DNA from: Bacillota bacterium
GTDB taxonomy: Bacteria; Bacillota; Clostridia; Acetivibrionales; DSM-1351
Direction of reading: 5' to 3'
NCBI GenBank assembly: GCA_023397905.1
Contig: JAEWSZ010000155.1
Coordinates: forward strand, 1 to 58,175
DNA: 58,175 bases
The position numbers were made by a program, and so were the translations under genes. Within the stretch, counting starts at the first letter, position 1. Every line of letters starts with the position of its first letter. Under the pieces are notes generated by a model that worked only from the letters and a program-made list of their open reading frames with translations, was not told where the DNA came from and ran no database searches. Below, in pieces: positions 42,996 through 54,500 of the stretch.

Positions 42996-43036
42996 CTAAA
43001 ATGTCCTACTTATATGAAAATCATCTTCGATATAAT
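42996..43036 (+). promoter_or_regulatory. Operator-promoter of the sugar transporter operon
   Basis: CTAAAATGTCCTACTTAT (42996-43013) carries the same GTCCTACTT box as the kinase promoter, and TATAAT is at 43031-43036. The distance from the G of GTCC to the first T of the -10 is 28 bases, identical to the kinase promoter. The bases before the -10 (CTTCGA and CTTGA) are also alike. Confidence 0.7.
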
Positions 43037-43073
43037 CAAACCATATCAAATATATCTAAGGAGGAAGATAGAT

Positions 43074-44387
43074 ATGAAATTTAAGAAATTGGCTGCATTG
43101 TTTTTAGCATTGTCAATGATTGTATCCGTCGGTGCAGGTTGCGGTTCAAATTCGGAAAGTACTGCCGGTACTTCCGGACAATCCGGTTCAGAAAGCACGG
43201 CAACAGCGGGCGGAGAAGAAGTTACCCTCAAGGTTCTGGCGGGACAGTCAACTACTGATGCCGGAATAGAGGATATGATTGATCAGGCCCTGGCAAAAAA
43301 ATATCCCAATATCAAACTTGAATGGGAATGTGTTGACTGGGGAAAGGATTTTCAGCCTAAAATGCAGCAATATATGCAGTCAGGGCTTCCGGACATTATG
43401 ATAGGCAAAGCCCAGGATGTTGCGACTTACGGTTCAAAAAGCCTGCTTGGAGATCTTACAGGAAAACCTTATTTATCAAATGTCCTGGAGGCCGCCATTC
43501 CCGGAGTGACCCTTGAGGGAAAAACATACGGAATAGTTTATAATGCCTTATATCAGGGTGTTTACTACAATAGAAAAATATTTACCGATAACAATATAGA
43601 AATACCAAAGACGATAGATGATTTGAATAAGGTTATTGAAAAGCTCAACTCTTTAAAAATAACGCCGTTTGCAACACACTTCCTTGATACCTGGAGTATC
43701 GGGAATATTACAATGCAATTTGCAATAAACGACGTTTTCAACAAATATCCCGATTGGGGAGACAAATTGCGCAGCGGTGAAGTATCCTTTCAAACTTCTC
43801 CGGAGTACCGCGCATGCTATGAGTATAATAAGCTGATATATGATAACACATGGAAGAATGAGACTTTCTCGCTGGAACAGACCGAGTGCGATGCGAGATT
43901 TGTTAAAGGTCAGGCAGCCATGAAAGTATCCGGTTCCTGGTCTATCCAGAATTTCCTTGATGTAGATGAAAATGCTGATTTCGGCATATTTCCGTTTCCA
44001 AATCAGACAGGTGATTCCAAGCTTATATTCGAACCCAATATAACATTTATGAAGAGTGCGAATTCATCCTATCAGGATGCTATAGACAAGGTATTTGAGG
44101 TAATTACCGGGGATAGGGATCTGGCTCTGGAAGTATACAATTACACAAAGACCGCATCTATGCTGAAAGATGTGACGCCTACCTTTAAAAATCCGAGCCA
44201 GAAGGATGTTGACAAATACGCTTCCGAGGGAAATATAGTTGATGCCAATATCGGCAATACACAGTTGGTATGGGGCGGCTTCCAGGAGGAAAATGCCAAG
44301 GATATAGCAACATGGCTCCAGGGTAATGCCGCCATAGAGTCGGTGCTGAAGGCCTCCGACTCAAGAAAGGGCAACAGCAAGCCTTAA
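43074..44387 (+). CDS. Sugar ABC transporter substrate-binding lipoprotein
   Basis: A 437-residue family 1 extracellular binding protein. The signal peptide ends in a lipobox, V-G-A-G-C-G, so Cys near residue 24 would be lipid-modified. A serine/glycine linker follows, then the two-lobed binding fold with Q-Y-M-Q-S-G-L-P-D-I-M, G-I-V-Y-N-A-L-Y-Q-G-V-Y-Y-N, and F-V-K-G-Q-A-A-M-K-V-S-G-S-W. It captures a sugar or oligosaccharide outside the membrane and passes it to the two permeases encoded next. ATG 43074 follows AGGAGGAAG. Given the alpha-galactosidase in the same operon, galactosides are likely ligands; that is inference. Confidence 0.94.
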   Translation: MKFKKLAALFLALSMIVSVGAGCGSNSESTAGTSGQSGSESTATAGGEEVTLKVLAGQSTTDAGIEDMIDQALAKKYPNIKLEWECVDWGKDFQPKMQQYMQSGLPDIMIGKAQDVATYGSKSLLGDLTGKPYLSNVLEAAIPGVTLEGKTYGIVYNALYQGVYYNRKIFTDNNIEIPKTIDDLNKVIEKLNSLKITPFATHFLDTWSIGNITMQFAINDVFNKYPDWGDKLRSGEVSFQTSPEYRACYEYNKLIYDNTWKNETFSLEQTECDARFVKGQAAMKVSGSWSIQNFLDVDENADFGIFPFPNQTGDSKLIFEPNITFMKSANSSYQDAIDKVFEVITGDRDLALEVYNYTKTASMLKDVTPTFKNPSQKDVDKYASEGNIVDANIGNTQLVWGGFQEENAKDIATWLQGNAAIESVLKASDSRKGNSKP

Positions 44388-44423
44388 TCTTAATTAACTT
44401 AAAGCTAAATCGTACTTAAAAAG

Positions 44424-44462
44424 GCGGCCTCGCATGGGCGAAAATCCCTGAAGCGGGGCCGC
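44424..44462 (+). terminator. Hairpin between binding-protein and permease genes
   Basis: GCGGCCTCGC (44424-44433) pairs with GCGGGGCCGC (44453-44462) with one G-T pair. There is no T-run. Such hairpins after a binding-protein gene often stabilise its mRNA or partly stop transcription, giving more binding protein than permease. Confidence 0.55.
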
Positions 44463-44483
44463 TGAACTGAAGGGGTTATAAAT

Positions 44484-45365
44484 ATGAAAAAACGTTCACA
44501 GAATGGTATCATACTGGCTCAATATGTTTCTCTTGTGCTTCCCGGCATGATAATTTTTACAATTGCACTTATTATTCCGATGTTCCTGGCTTTCAGATAT
44601 TCACTTACCAGTTGGAATGGGATGACACCTGAAAAACCGTTTGCAGGCCTGGAGAATTATAGAAGACTATTTACAGATGAATATGCTATAGACGCATGGA
44701 TATTTACAATTAAATTTACAATATTAAATACCGTTATACAGAACGTTTTGGCATTGCTTTTCGCTGTAATACTTGACAGCGGTATCAAACTGCAGAAGCT
44801 TTACAGGACAATATTATTTATTCCGTGCCTGATAAGCGCTATCGTAGCGGGATTTATATGGATGAAGATGTACTCCAATGTACTGCCTGCAATAAATGAA
44901 CTTCTGGGAACTAAAATCAATTTTCTTCTGTTCGGAAGTCAGAATACGGTCCTGCCGGGATTGGTTATTGCAAACAACTGGCAGTGGATCGGTTACTGGA
45001 TGCTGATTTATCTGGCAGCATTGCAGTCCATACCCATAGACATGTACGAATCTGCCAAGGTAGACGGTGCATCAGCCGTAAGAAGGTTTTTCAGTATTAC
45101 CCTCCCAATGCTTGCACCTGCCGTAACTATCTGCGTTGTGGGAATAACAACCGGTTCTTTGAAAGTATACGATCTGATGGTATCCTCCACAGGCGGAGGA
45201 CCCGGAAGAGCATCCACGTCTATAATTTACCTTATTTACAATACCGCAATCAGCGGCAGACAGTATGGTTACGGGTCGGCAATGTCCATATCACTGGTGG
45301 CGATATTGCTGATAATTGCGGTAATTCAACTTAAAGTCCTTAGGAAAAGAGAGGTGCAGCTATAA
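44484..45365 (+). CDS. Sugar ABC transporter permease (MalF/UgpA type)
   Basis: A 293-residue permease with six membrane helices. The EAA loop that contacts the ATPase is Y-E-S-A-K-V-D-G-A-S-A-V-R-R-F-F-S-I-T-L-P at about 190-210. It forms the channel with the next gene product. No ATPase gene is in the locus; in Firmicutes such CUT1 transporters commonly use a shared MsmX-like ATPase from elsewhere. It overlaps the next gene by one base. Confidence 0.95.
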   Translation: MKKRSQNGIILAQYVSLVLPGMIIFTIALIIPMFLAFRYSLTSWNGMTPEKPFAGLENYRRLFTDEYAIDAWIFTIKFTILNTVIQNVLALLFAVILDSGIKLQKLYRTILFIPCLISAIVAGFIWMKMYSNVLPAINELLGTKINFLLFGSQNTVLPGLVIANNWQWIGYWMLIYLAALQSIPIDMYESAKVDGASAVRRFFSITLPMLAPAVTICVVGITTGSLKVYDLMVSSTGGGPGRASTSIIYLIYNTAISGRQYGYGSAMSISLVAILLIIAVIQLKVLRKREVQL

Positions 45366-46219
45366 TGAATTCTGAAACCAAAACAAAAACTTTAACCGGA
45401 AAAATCAACGCCATATTGATTCAAATTTTTATAACAATAGCGGCACTGTTTTTTCTGACTCCCATAGCAATTGTTATCAACTATTCATTTAAAAACAAAA
45501 AGGAGCTGTATTTGAACAGTCCGCTGTCACTTCCACAGGAATTCAGCTTTAAGAACTATTTGACGGCAATAAAAAAGCTGAATATGGTCACTACCTTTAC
45601 GAACACGTTCATATACACGGCCATATCGGTACTATTGCTGGCAGTGTTATGCGGAGCGGCTGCGTGGGCTATCGCCAGGTGCAGGCATAAATTTTTTAAG
45701 TTTTCCTATGTTTATTTCCTCATAGGGATACTGATCCCTTACCAGGCGCTTTTTCTGCCAATATATATAGTGGGCTTCAAAATCGGGCTGACCAATACAA
45801 GAGCGGGAGTTATACTGATGTACATTGCCACGGGCATATCCTTCGGAGTATTTCTGATGACAAGTTTTATGTCAACAGTCCCCATAGAAATAGAGGAAGC
45901 GGCCAGAATTGACGGGTGTTCCGTTTACAGGACGTATTTTTCAATAGTAATGCCGCTGTTGAAACCTGCCATAGCCACTCTGGCAATTATGCAATCGTTT
46001 ATTATATGGAATGACTATTTAATGGCAAGCTTATTTGTAAGCAGCAAGCAGCTGAAAACACTGACGGTTGCAATGCAGGCCCTGTTTTCACAGCAAACCA
46101 GTGATTATACTACCGCAATGGCAGCCATCGTAATTTCGGTACTGCCCATAGCAATACTTTTTGTAAGCCTGCAGAAGTATTTTATAAAGGGCATGACTGT
46201 GGGGGCAGTAAAAGGATGA
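45365..46219 (+). CDS. Sugar ABC transporter permease (MalG type)
   Basis: A 284-residue permease with six membrane helices, partner of the preceding one. The EAA loop is I-E-E-A-A-R-I-D-G-C-S-V-Y-R-T-Y-F-S-I-V at about 175-195. F-K-N-K-K-E-L-Y near residue 40 is typical of the MalG group. The start codon shares a base with the stop codon of the previous gene. The alpha-galactosidase gene follows after 10 bases. Confidence 0.95.
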   Translation: MNSETKTKTLTGKINAILIQIFITIAALFFLTPIAIVINYSFKNKKELYLNSPLSLPQEFSFKNYLTAIKKLNMVTTFTNTFIYTAISVLLLAVLCGAAAWAIARCRHKFFKFSYVYFLIGILIPYQALFLPIYIVGFKIGLTNTRAGVILMYIATGISFGVFLMTSFMSTVPIEIEEAARIDGCSVYRTYFSIVMPLLKPAIATLAIMQSFIIWNDYLMASLFVSSKQLKTLTVAMQALFSQQTSDYTTAMAAIVISVLPIAILFVSLQKYFIKGMTVGAVKG

Positions 46220-46229
46220 CGGAGGCAAT

Positions 46230-48320
46230 ATGAATATAAACATTATTGAGAACGGAATATACTTGAATATCGATGTAACGGATGAAAAGGACGTAAGGCT
46301 CCTGCATCTGGGAGGCAGGGAACAGAAGATTGAAATACCGGACCAAAGCCGTCAGAAGTACAGATTGGTGGAAATCCATGAAACGGGTATGAACCAGAAT
46401 ATTCATCACGGAAGCAAGCATATAGGCTCTTGCCCGGGCTATTTATTAAAATATCACAGCCATAAGGATTATACCAATGAACTGGGGCGCAAGCTGGAAA
46501 TCACCCAGCAGTACGGCGGTATGTTTGTTACCAGCCATATCCAGTTTTATAACGGCTTAAGGGTAATAAAAAGCTGGACCGAAGGGTACAATGAGTCGGC
46601 AGAAAGCCATCCGATCGAGTACATATCCTCTTTTGCGCTGACAGGCCTTCCTTTTAATGCTGCAAAAGCCAGGGACAAGGGCGCTTTGATGTATATACCC
46701 CACAGTACCTGGTATGGTGAGGCTCAGTGGAAGACCTATACACTGAATGAGCTTGGGTATGATGTGGTCAACGATATTTCCACCGGTGCTTCGGTAAAAC
46801 GCATAACGCATACCAGCACAGGCACCTGGGCTTCATCGGAATATTTGCCCATGGGGAGCTATGAAAACAAGGATACCGGCAGTACAGTCACATGGCAGAT
46901 AGAAACTTCGGGTTCCTGGTTCTGGGAGCTCAGCGACATAGCCGAAACCTTGTACCTCAATATATCGGGACCCACCTATCAGGAAAACAACTTCCTGAAA
47001 ATATTAAAGCCCGGAGACAGCTTCCGCTCGGTGGAATGTGCAATTGCATTTATAAACGGTGATTTTGAAGAATCAATACAGGAGCTGACAAAGTACAGAA
47101 GAAGAATCAGAAGAAAAAATCAGGACAACGAGAATCCGTCGGTGATTTTCAACGACTACATGAATTGCCTGACGGGGGACCCCACCACCGGAAAGCTCAT
47201 CCCTTTAATAGAGGCGGCGGCAGAGGCGGGCTGCAAATATTTCTGCATCGACTGCGGCTGGTATGCCGATGGGTTCTGGTGGGACGGTGTGGGGGAATGG
47301 CTTCCCTCAAAAGCAAGATTTCCCGGCGGAATAGAAGAACCGTTGGATTATATAATTTCAAAAGGCATGATCCCAGGCTTATGGCTTGAGCTTGAAGTTA
47401 TGGGGATCAATTGCCCTCTTGCAAATAGGGTTTCAACCGACTGGTTCTTTCAGAGGAACGGCAGGCCTGTTATTGATGAAGGCAGATACCAGCTGGATTA
47501 CCGCAATCCTGAAGTGATACGGCATGCAAACGGTGTAATACGGAGGCTGGTGGAGGAGTACGGCGTAGGATATATAAAGATGGATTACAATATAAACGCC
47601 GGACCTGGAACCGAAAGAGATGCCGACAGTGCGGGGGATGGCCTTCTCCAGCATACACGGGCATATTTGAAGTGGCTGGACGGTATTTTTGAGAAATATC
47701 CCGACCTGATTATTGAAAACTGCGGCAGCGGTGGAATGAGAATGGAATATTCCCTGCTGTCAAGGCACAGTATCCAGTCTGTCACAGATCAGACGGATTA
47801 TCTGAAAATGGCTGCGATCTCCGCCAACTGCATGACGGCTGTGACGCCCGAACAGGCGGCTATCTGGTCATACCCCTTAAGGGACGACGACTGTGAAGAG
47901 GCAATATTCAACATGGTCAATGCAATTCTGTTCAGGATACATCAAAGCGGACATCTCGCAGAAATTTCCGCAGACAGGCTGAAATATATAAAAGAGGGGA
48001 TACAATACCATAAGCAGATATGCCGGGAGCTTAAAGAGGGCGTTCCATTCTGGCCAATAGGATTAGCATCATTGTCAGACGAATATATATGTGCCGGGAT
48101 AGACTGCGGGGATAAGCTGTATATCGCAGTATGGAGAATTGACGGTGAAAAAGAGTTAGTTGATATACCCATTAAGCAGGCCAGGAGCAAAAAAGCCCAG
48201 GCCGTCTGCAAATATCCTGCGGGTATACCTGCAATCTATCATTTGGACAGCCATAAATCCGTCCTGTCTGTTAAACTTGAACCCAGAACTGCCCGGATAT
48301 TCGAAATAGATCTGAAATGA
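46230..48320 (+). CDS. GH36 alpha-galactosidase
   Basis: A 696-residue cytoplasmic glycosidase of family GH36; no signal peptide is seen. An N-terminal beta-sandwich domain (about 1-300) is followed by the (beta/alpha)8 barrel. The nucleophile is Asp452 in Y-I-K-M-D-Y-N, and the acid/base aspartate is expected at Asp520 in S-V-T-D-Q-T-D-Y. C-I-D-C-G-W-Y-A-D-G and L-W-L-E-L-E-V are further family blocks. It would cut terminal alpha-galactose from oligosaccharides brought in by the transporter encoded just upstream. Other GH36 activities, such as alpha-N-acetylgalactosaminidase, are possible. Confidence 0.92.
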   Translation: MNINIIENGIYLNIDVTDEKDVRLLHLGGREQKIEIPDQSRQKYRLVEIHETGMNQNIHHGSKHIGSCPGYLLKYHSHKDYTNELGRKLEITQQYGGMFVTSHIQFYNGLRVIKSWTEGYNESAESHPIEYISSFALTGLPFNAAKARDKGALMYIPHSTWYGEAQWKTYTLNELGYDVVNDISTGASVKRITHTSTGTWASSEYLPMGSYENKDTGSTVTWQIETSGSWFWELSDIAETLYLNISGPTYQENNFLKILKPGDSFRSVECAIAFINGDFEESIQELTKYRRRIRRKNQDNENPSVIFNDYMNCLTGDPTTGKLIPLIEAAAEAGCKYFCIDCGWYADGFWWDGVGEWLPSKARFPGGIEEPLDYIISKGMIPGLWLELEVMGINCPLANRVSTDWFFQRNGRPVIDEGRYQLDYRNPEVIRHANGVIRRLVEEYGVGYIKMDYNINAGPGTERDADSAGDGLLQHTRAYLKWLDGIFEKYPDLIIENCGSGGMRMEYSLLSRHSIQSVTDQTDYLKMAAISANCMTAVTPEQAAIWSYPLRDDDCEEAIFNMVNAILFRIHQSGHLAEISADRLKYIKEGIQYHKQICRELKEGVPFWPIGLASLSDEYICAGIDCGDKLYIAVWRIDGEKELVDIPIKQARSKKAQAVCKYPAGIPAIYHLDSHKSVLSVKLEPRTARIFEIDLK

Positions 48321-48341
48321 ATATTCTGCAGGCAGACTTCT

Positions 48342-48464
48342 TTAGACAGGCCTCTTGTCAAATTTCCAAATGAAGAGGCATTCATCGACTTCCATGTTTA
48401 TGCCCGTGCCATGCATCTCGTACAAAACATCATGAATGTTTGGCAGGGGTTCGGTCCCTACTTA
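48342..48464 (-). pseudogene. Possible gene remnant on the minus strand
   Basis: On the minus strand a frame of about 40 codons runs from a TAA at 48464-48462 to a stop at 48344-48342. It reads like real protein: L-P-N-I-H-D-V-L-Y-E, then from ATG 48416 M-H-G-T-G-I-N-M-E-V-D-E-C and F-I-W-K-F-D-K-R-P-V. There is no ribosome site. It may be a leftover C-terminus of a lost gene, or chance. Apart from a weak inverted repeat (GCCTCTT at 48350 with AAGAGGC at 48373) nothing else is seen in this gap. Confidence 0.2.
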
Positions 48465-48531
48465 ATAATTTTTTAAAGTTTTTTTCAACTTACACATAAA
48501 AAACTTATCATATGAGATAGGAGAGATGAAC

Positions 48532-51500
48532 ATGAAAATCAGAAAAAACGTTAAGTTTAAACTTTTATCGGCATTTTTAACAGCATCATTGCTGTCAACC
48601 TCATTTTATGGCTTGTTTCCGGTGATGAATCCGGAAGCACAGGCCGAACCCATACCCGTTCCAGCTTACGAATGGACTTTTGACGGGAACTCTGTAGACG
48701 GTACAACAGTCAAAAATATACAAGATACCACAAATACTTCCGGAAGTGCAATACTGCTTGGAGGAGCGAGTATACAGCCCAATAGCGAACGGGCTTCCAA
48801 TGTTTTGAACCTTCCGGGAGGGAATGCCGGAGCGGGTTCGCTGAAGCTGCCTGAAGATCTCTATGGGGGAGTTACCGATGGGTTTACTGTTTCCATGTGG
48901 ATAAAGGCAGATGCTTCAGCCAGTCATTATTCCAGGATTTTTGAGTCCTCAAACGGTACTTTGGGAACTGCATGGCAGGGACATTCAGGCTCCTGGCAGG
49001 ATACCGAGATCACCTTTGTAGTCGGAGGCACAGATACGGCTGCTACCAGATACAACTCCGCTATTCAGATAGGAGAACCCAATAAAGCCGCCACAATGCG
49101 GAATAAGCTAATCTGGGACAAAACCTTTGAAAAGGCAAAATGGCAGCATGTCCTGGTCAGTGTCAGCACGACAGATTACGAGGTTTACCTCAATGGCGTT
49201 AAGGTCGCAACAACGGAAAATACCGATTCGGGGGCCAGTACAAACGCCACACTCCGGGAAGCTCTGACCAGGCTTTTTGATCCTGATTTTTTAACAAGTT
49301 TGAAGTATAATTCAATCGGACAGTGTGTATACACTTCCGACAGTGATTTAAAAGCGCAAATAGACGAAGTCAGATTTTACAATCAGGCTTTAAGCGCCGG
49401 ACAGGCAAATGAGGTTTTTTCTTCATACAAGGTTATAACTTCAGAGCTTGAAGCAAAAATAGCACAGGTCCGGTCAGTGAGCCCGAGCCTGTATACCCGT
49501 GCCTCCTATGAAGCGCTCATGGACCAGATACCCGCTGCCCAGGCGGTTGTTGACGATCCGGTCAGCGCGGCAAATGTACAGAATGCAATTGCGGCACTGG
49601 ATGAAAAGCTAGGGGCGCTGGTGGAATATACGGGAACTCAGCCTCCGGATCCTTCCGGAAATGCGGACAGAAGGCAGCTGGATGCCGAGCTTGCCAGTGC
49701 CACAGGGCTGTCCGGGGAGCTTTATACCGAAGCAAGCTATCAAAATCTTGTTTTATGCATCCAGGATATTGAAGCAATCAATGCCGAGGCGGAACAGCCT
49801 GTGATTGATGCTGCACTGTTAAGCCTCAGAGCCGCAGTGGATGCATTGGCACACAAAGTAGACAGGCCTGTGCAGCCTGATTACATGTATACCTTTGAAA
49901 CTGCAGTCACGGACGGTAAAATTATAAACGAAGTAACCGGAACAGGCGATGCAATAGTAAACAACAGTGCAGCAATAGTTTCCGATCCGGAAAGAGGAAA
50001 TGTTTTGAGCTTTCCGGGAGGGGCAAGCGGAAACGGAGGTTCCATGACACTGCCATCCGGCCTGTTTGCAGGTGTGGACCGGGACGGAGGTTTTGCCATA
50101 GCCATGTGGGCAAAAGTGGATCCGCAAAGTGCATACTGGTCAAGGCTGTTTGACGCAGGTGCAGGAGATTTCAGCTCCGGCGGTTCAAAGGACAACATCT
50201 TCATGACGGCCCATGGTGTGACGGATTTGTACACGCCTGCCGGTAACGGACAGATGCCGGGAGATGTCATTGAACCTGGGAAGTGGGTGCATGTGGTATT
50301 TTCTGTAAACGGGACGGAACAGGTCCTTTATGTAAATGGCGTCCCTGTACATGCCGATAAGTCAAATGCCGCCATATTCAATAATATAAGTTCTTTTACA
50401 TATAGTTCTGTAGGGCGGTCAAGATATTCCGAAGATAACGATTTAAAGGCGGCGGTGGACGATGTTATGTTCTTTAAAAGGGCGCTGAATTCAAATGAAG
50501 CCATTGCGCTTGCGGGAGAGGAAAATGTTCCGGCAGCTGCCTCTGTTTCGGTTGCAGGCAAAGCAAATGTACTTTATGTGGAGCCGGGCCAGTTTAATTT
50601 AAAATATGATATAGGAAATGATTTGTCGGTGTATGCAAAAGACCAGATAAATGTAGTGGCTGCTGTCGCAAGTGCGCAGGTGGATGTGGCCGGGACCGGC
50701 ACCAATAATGTCTTTGATATTACGGTTACTTCAGCCAATGGGAAAAATACCGCCCGGTATACACTGACGCTCCTTAACCTTTCCGACGGCGCAGTTATAA
50801 ATTTTGACGCGACAAAATCTACAGGACCGGTAATGCATGGTGCTTCAGGGTTCCTGTATGGAGTGAGCGAACCAAACGTTCCCACCATGGACCTGCTCTC
50901 ACCGCTGAAACCTCAGGTGCTGGTACAGAAAGCAAAAGACGGCAAGCAGCATCCTACCGGAGACTCCACGCGTTTGACCTCTATGCTCAGGCAAGTGGGA
51001 GTCAGACAAATACAGGTCTACCTGCAGGACTATTATCTGGAATGGCCTTATGAATTCAATGGAATTGAAGATTACAAGCAAAAGGCAATAAACATAATCA
51101 ACCAGATGAAAGAGGCCAATAACGGAGATTTATCCGACTACAGCTTTGTGCTTTTTAATGAGCCCGACGGTATCTGGTATAACGGTAACGTCACTCAGTT
51201 CAACAGGGATTGGCTGACCATATATACGGCGGTAAAGGCTATCGATAAGGATATAAAGGTGGTAGGCCCAAACACCACAGGCTATGTAAAGAGCTGGATG
51301 GACTCGTTTTTCCGGTTCTGCGGCCAGAACGACTGCCTGCCTGAGATCATTTCCTGGCATGAATTGTATGATGGTGCGGATGCGGGCAATTCTCTGGTTT
51401 CGTACAAAAACCATTACAACTATACCCAGGGGTTGATTGATACATACTACAGGGATAAAGGTCTTAAAGAGCCGGAAATAGTTATAAATGAATATGCGCT

Positions 51501-54500
51501 GTTTGAAAACGTGGGAACTGCAGGTTCACTGGTAAAGTGGCTTTCCATGTTTGAAGAAACAAAGACCTATGCCTGCATGGCATACTGGGGGCTTGCCAAC
51601 AGTCTGAATGAGCTTGCCGCCGAGGCAAATAAACCAAACAGTGCATGGTGGCTGTACAAATGGTATGGCGATATGCAGGGGAATACCGTACAGGCCGCTG
51701 CCAGCAATGTTAAAGATAAGGGTACTTACGGTCTGACGGCGGTAGATGAGCCGAATAAAACTATAAAAACCATTTTTGGCGGGCAGGACGGCACACAGAC
51801 CGTATATATAAATAATTTGACTGCACTGGAAGGCTTTGAAGGAGCAGCCAGTGCCCATGTGAAGCTCTACAGCACCACATATTCCGGACAACAGGGCTTT
51901 GAAGAGAATACGCCAGTGGAGTTTGAGGGGAACCTGACACTGGAAAACGGCAGTTTGAAGCTTCAAGTAAAGGATTGCAATGCACTGGATGCTTTCTATG
52001 CAATAGTTACGCCAGCAACTGATGCCATTATATCGACAATTGAAGGATACAATAAAAACTGGACGGCAACATACGAGGCGGAAAATGCAAGGCTGCTTGG
52101 AAATGCCACGGCATATGCCAAAGCCGGAGGAAGTGACCTGGCCCGGTCAAACAGAGCAGATGTGGGAAGCATCAACAGCAGCAGTGACGGAGTGGAATTT
52201 TCTGTAAATGTACCAAAGGACGGAAAGTACAAGCTTAAGATATATTATTCAAGCCAAGCGCCCAATGTTGACCCCATAACACTTGAGGTTAAAGCTTCAG
52301 GACAAAACAGGGCCATAGGAAAGCTTATGCAGCACCAATTGACCGTAGACGGTACAAACAGCAGGCTGGTAACCTATGAATCAACTGTTAAATGGGGATA
52401 TTTCAACTATGCTGCGGTTTATCTGGATCTTACGGCGGGGAATCATACACTCACTTTGAAACACTATGGAGAGGACCAGTCGGCAAAGAGCCAGGGCATT
52501 CAATTGGCTGCTATTCTGGATAAGATCGACCTGATATATGACTCCGGAATAGGAGCGGAGAAATCCATACCTGCGGCGGTTATTGAACCCGAAGAGGTTA
52601 CGGGTACAAGTCCGTATAAATCAGGCCGTGCAGTAAACGGTTTCTCCGGCGGCGGATATGCCACAGGAAGTGGATCCTTCCCAATGACTGTAGTAGTATC
52701 GGAAGACGGCCTGTATGACATGTCGGTCAGGTATCACACAGACATAAGCGGAACTGTTAATATATTAAAGCAGGAAGTGGATTACCCTGAAGATGCGGCA
52801 TCCACATCTCCCATAGGGCAAAGGCAGGTTGCTGCAGGCGGCTTTACAACGTCTGCAAATAATGCATGGACGGTAAAAGACTGCGGAAAGGTTTATTTGA
52901 CTGCAGGAGCAAATACAATTATATTGTCAAGCAATGAAAATGTGGATATTGACCGGGTAAACTTTGTAAGGAATGAAGTCCGGACCGCAGCAAATACCGT
53001 GGCCATTGAAGCGGAAGATTGCACACTGGAGGGTCATGCAGTCGTAATAGATAACAGCTATGCCTCAAAGGGCAAAATGGCGGACGGAATAGGAATTGGC
53101 CAAAATCCAGAAAATGCGGCAGAGTCAAACAGGCTGACCCTGAAAGTGAATGTAAAAAAAGCAGGGGATTATAAGCTGTCCATGGTATATGCAAACAATG
53201 AACCAGCCCCGGTAATGGTAAAATCCAACGGTGATAATTATGTCCACCCGTACAATACCGACCTGGTTGAAAGGTACGCGCAGATCGCGGTCAACGGAGC
53301 GGAAGCCGAAACAGTATATTTCAGAAACACTCTGAGCTGGGATATGCTCAGAAATGTCGTAATCGATGTAAATCTGAAAGAAGGGGAAAATACCATTGTG
53401 ATTTACAATGATAATTCCTATCATTTCAGCTCCATAGTAAACTCAACCGCGCCGAGGTTTGATAAGTTTGAGATAATCCCTGCATATATGGCGCCACAGG
53501 AAGGAACCACACCGCCTGCAACTTCGCCGGCCGGAGGTTCAGGCACTACAGCACCGGCCGTACCGGCAGCGGAGAATGGAACGATAGTTCCAGAGATCAA
53601 ATCCGGCACTGACGGAAAAGCGGCGGCAGAGGTCAATGCCGACAGCTTCAAGGCTGCAGTTGAGAGTTCGAAAACCGGGACGGTAGTAATAGACGCCAGG
53701 ATAACAGGCAACAGCCTGACGGTACGCATACCTGCCCGGCCGGTTCTTGAGGCGGATCCTGAGAAGTTGGACAGTGTAGTTGTAGAAGCAGGCATAGCGA
53801 GAATAGCAATACCGGCGGATGTTCTGAAATCAGAAATATCGGGTTCTTCCACAAACATTGAACTCACGGTGGAAAAGGCGGATGCGGAAAGCCTGCCGGA
53901 ACAGGTCCGTGAAAAGGTATCAGGCTATATGGTTTATGATTTTACCCTGGACGTAGACGGTGAAAAAATCACCGGTGCGGATAAAAAAATAAAGTTGGCA
54001 ATTCCATATACATTGAAAAGCGGAGAAAACCCCAATAACATTGTTGCTTATTATGTAAACGACAATGGTGAAATGGAAATTGTCAGAAATTCCAGATTCA
54101 GTCCCGAAACCGGCAGCTTGGAATTTGAAACGCAGCAGTTTGGCAAGTTTATACCGGTTTATGCCAGAGTAGGATTTAATGACATTGAAAATGTGACATG
54201 GGCTAAGGAGGCCATTGAAGCTTTAGCCGCACGGGAAGTGTTAGCCGGTACCGGAAACGGCGGTTTCAGCCCGAAGGCGGGAGTAACAAGAGCGGAATTT
54301 ATACAGATGCTGATGAATGCCTTAGATATTATGGACGACAGCGCTCAGACTGATTTTACAGATGTCGGGGAAGGGAGCTGGTACTATAAAGCGGTAGCTT
54401 CGGCTCAAAAGCTGGGTATAGTATCGGGAAAATCAGATGGAAGCTATGGTATAAATGACGCCATCAGCAGGCAGGATATGGCTGTTATGATATACAAGGC

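Noticed and set aside
48454..48463. GTCCCTACTT before the giant glycosidase gene resembles the GTCCTACTT box of the two-component regulon.
   Set aside because: It has an extra base and no TATAAT at the 28-base distance shared by the two good copies. It may still be a weak site.
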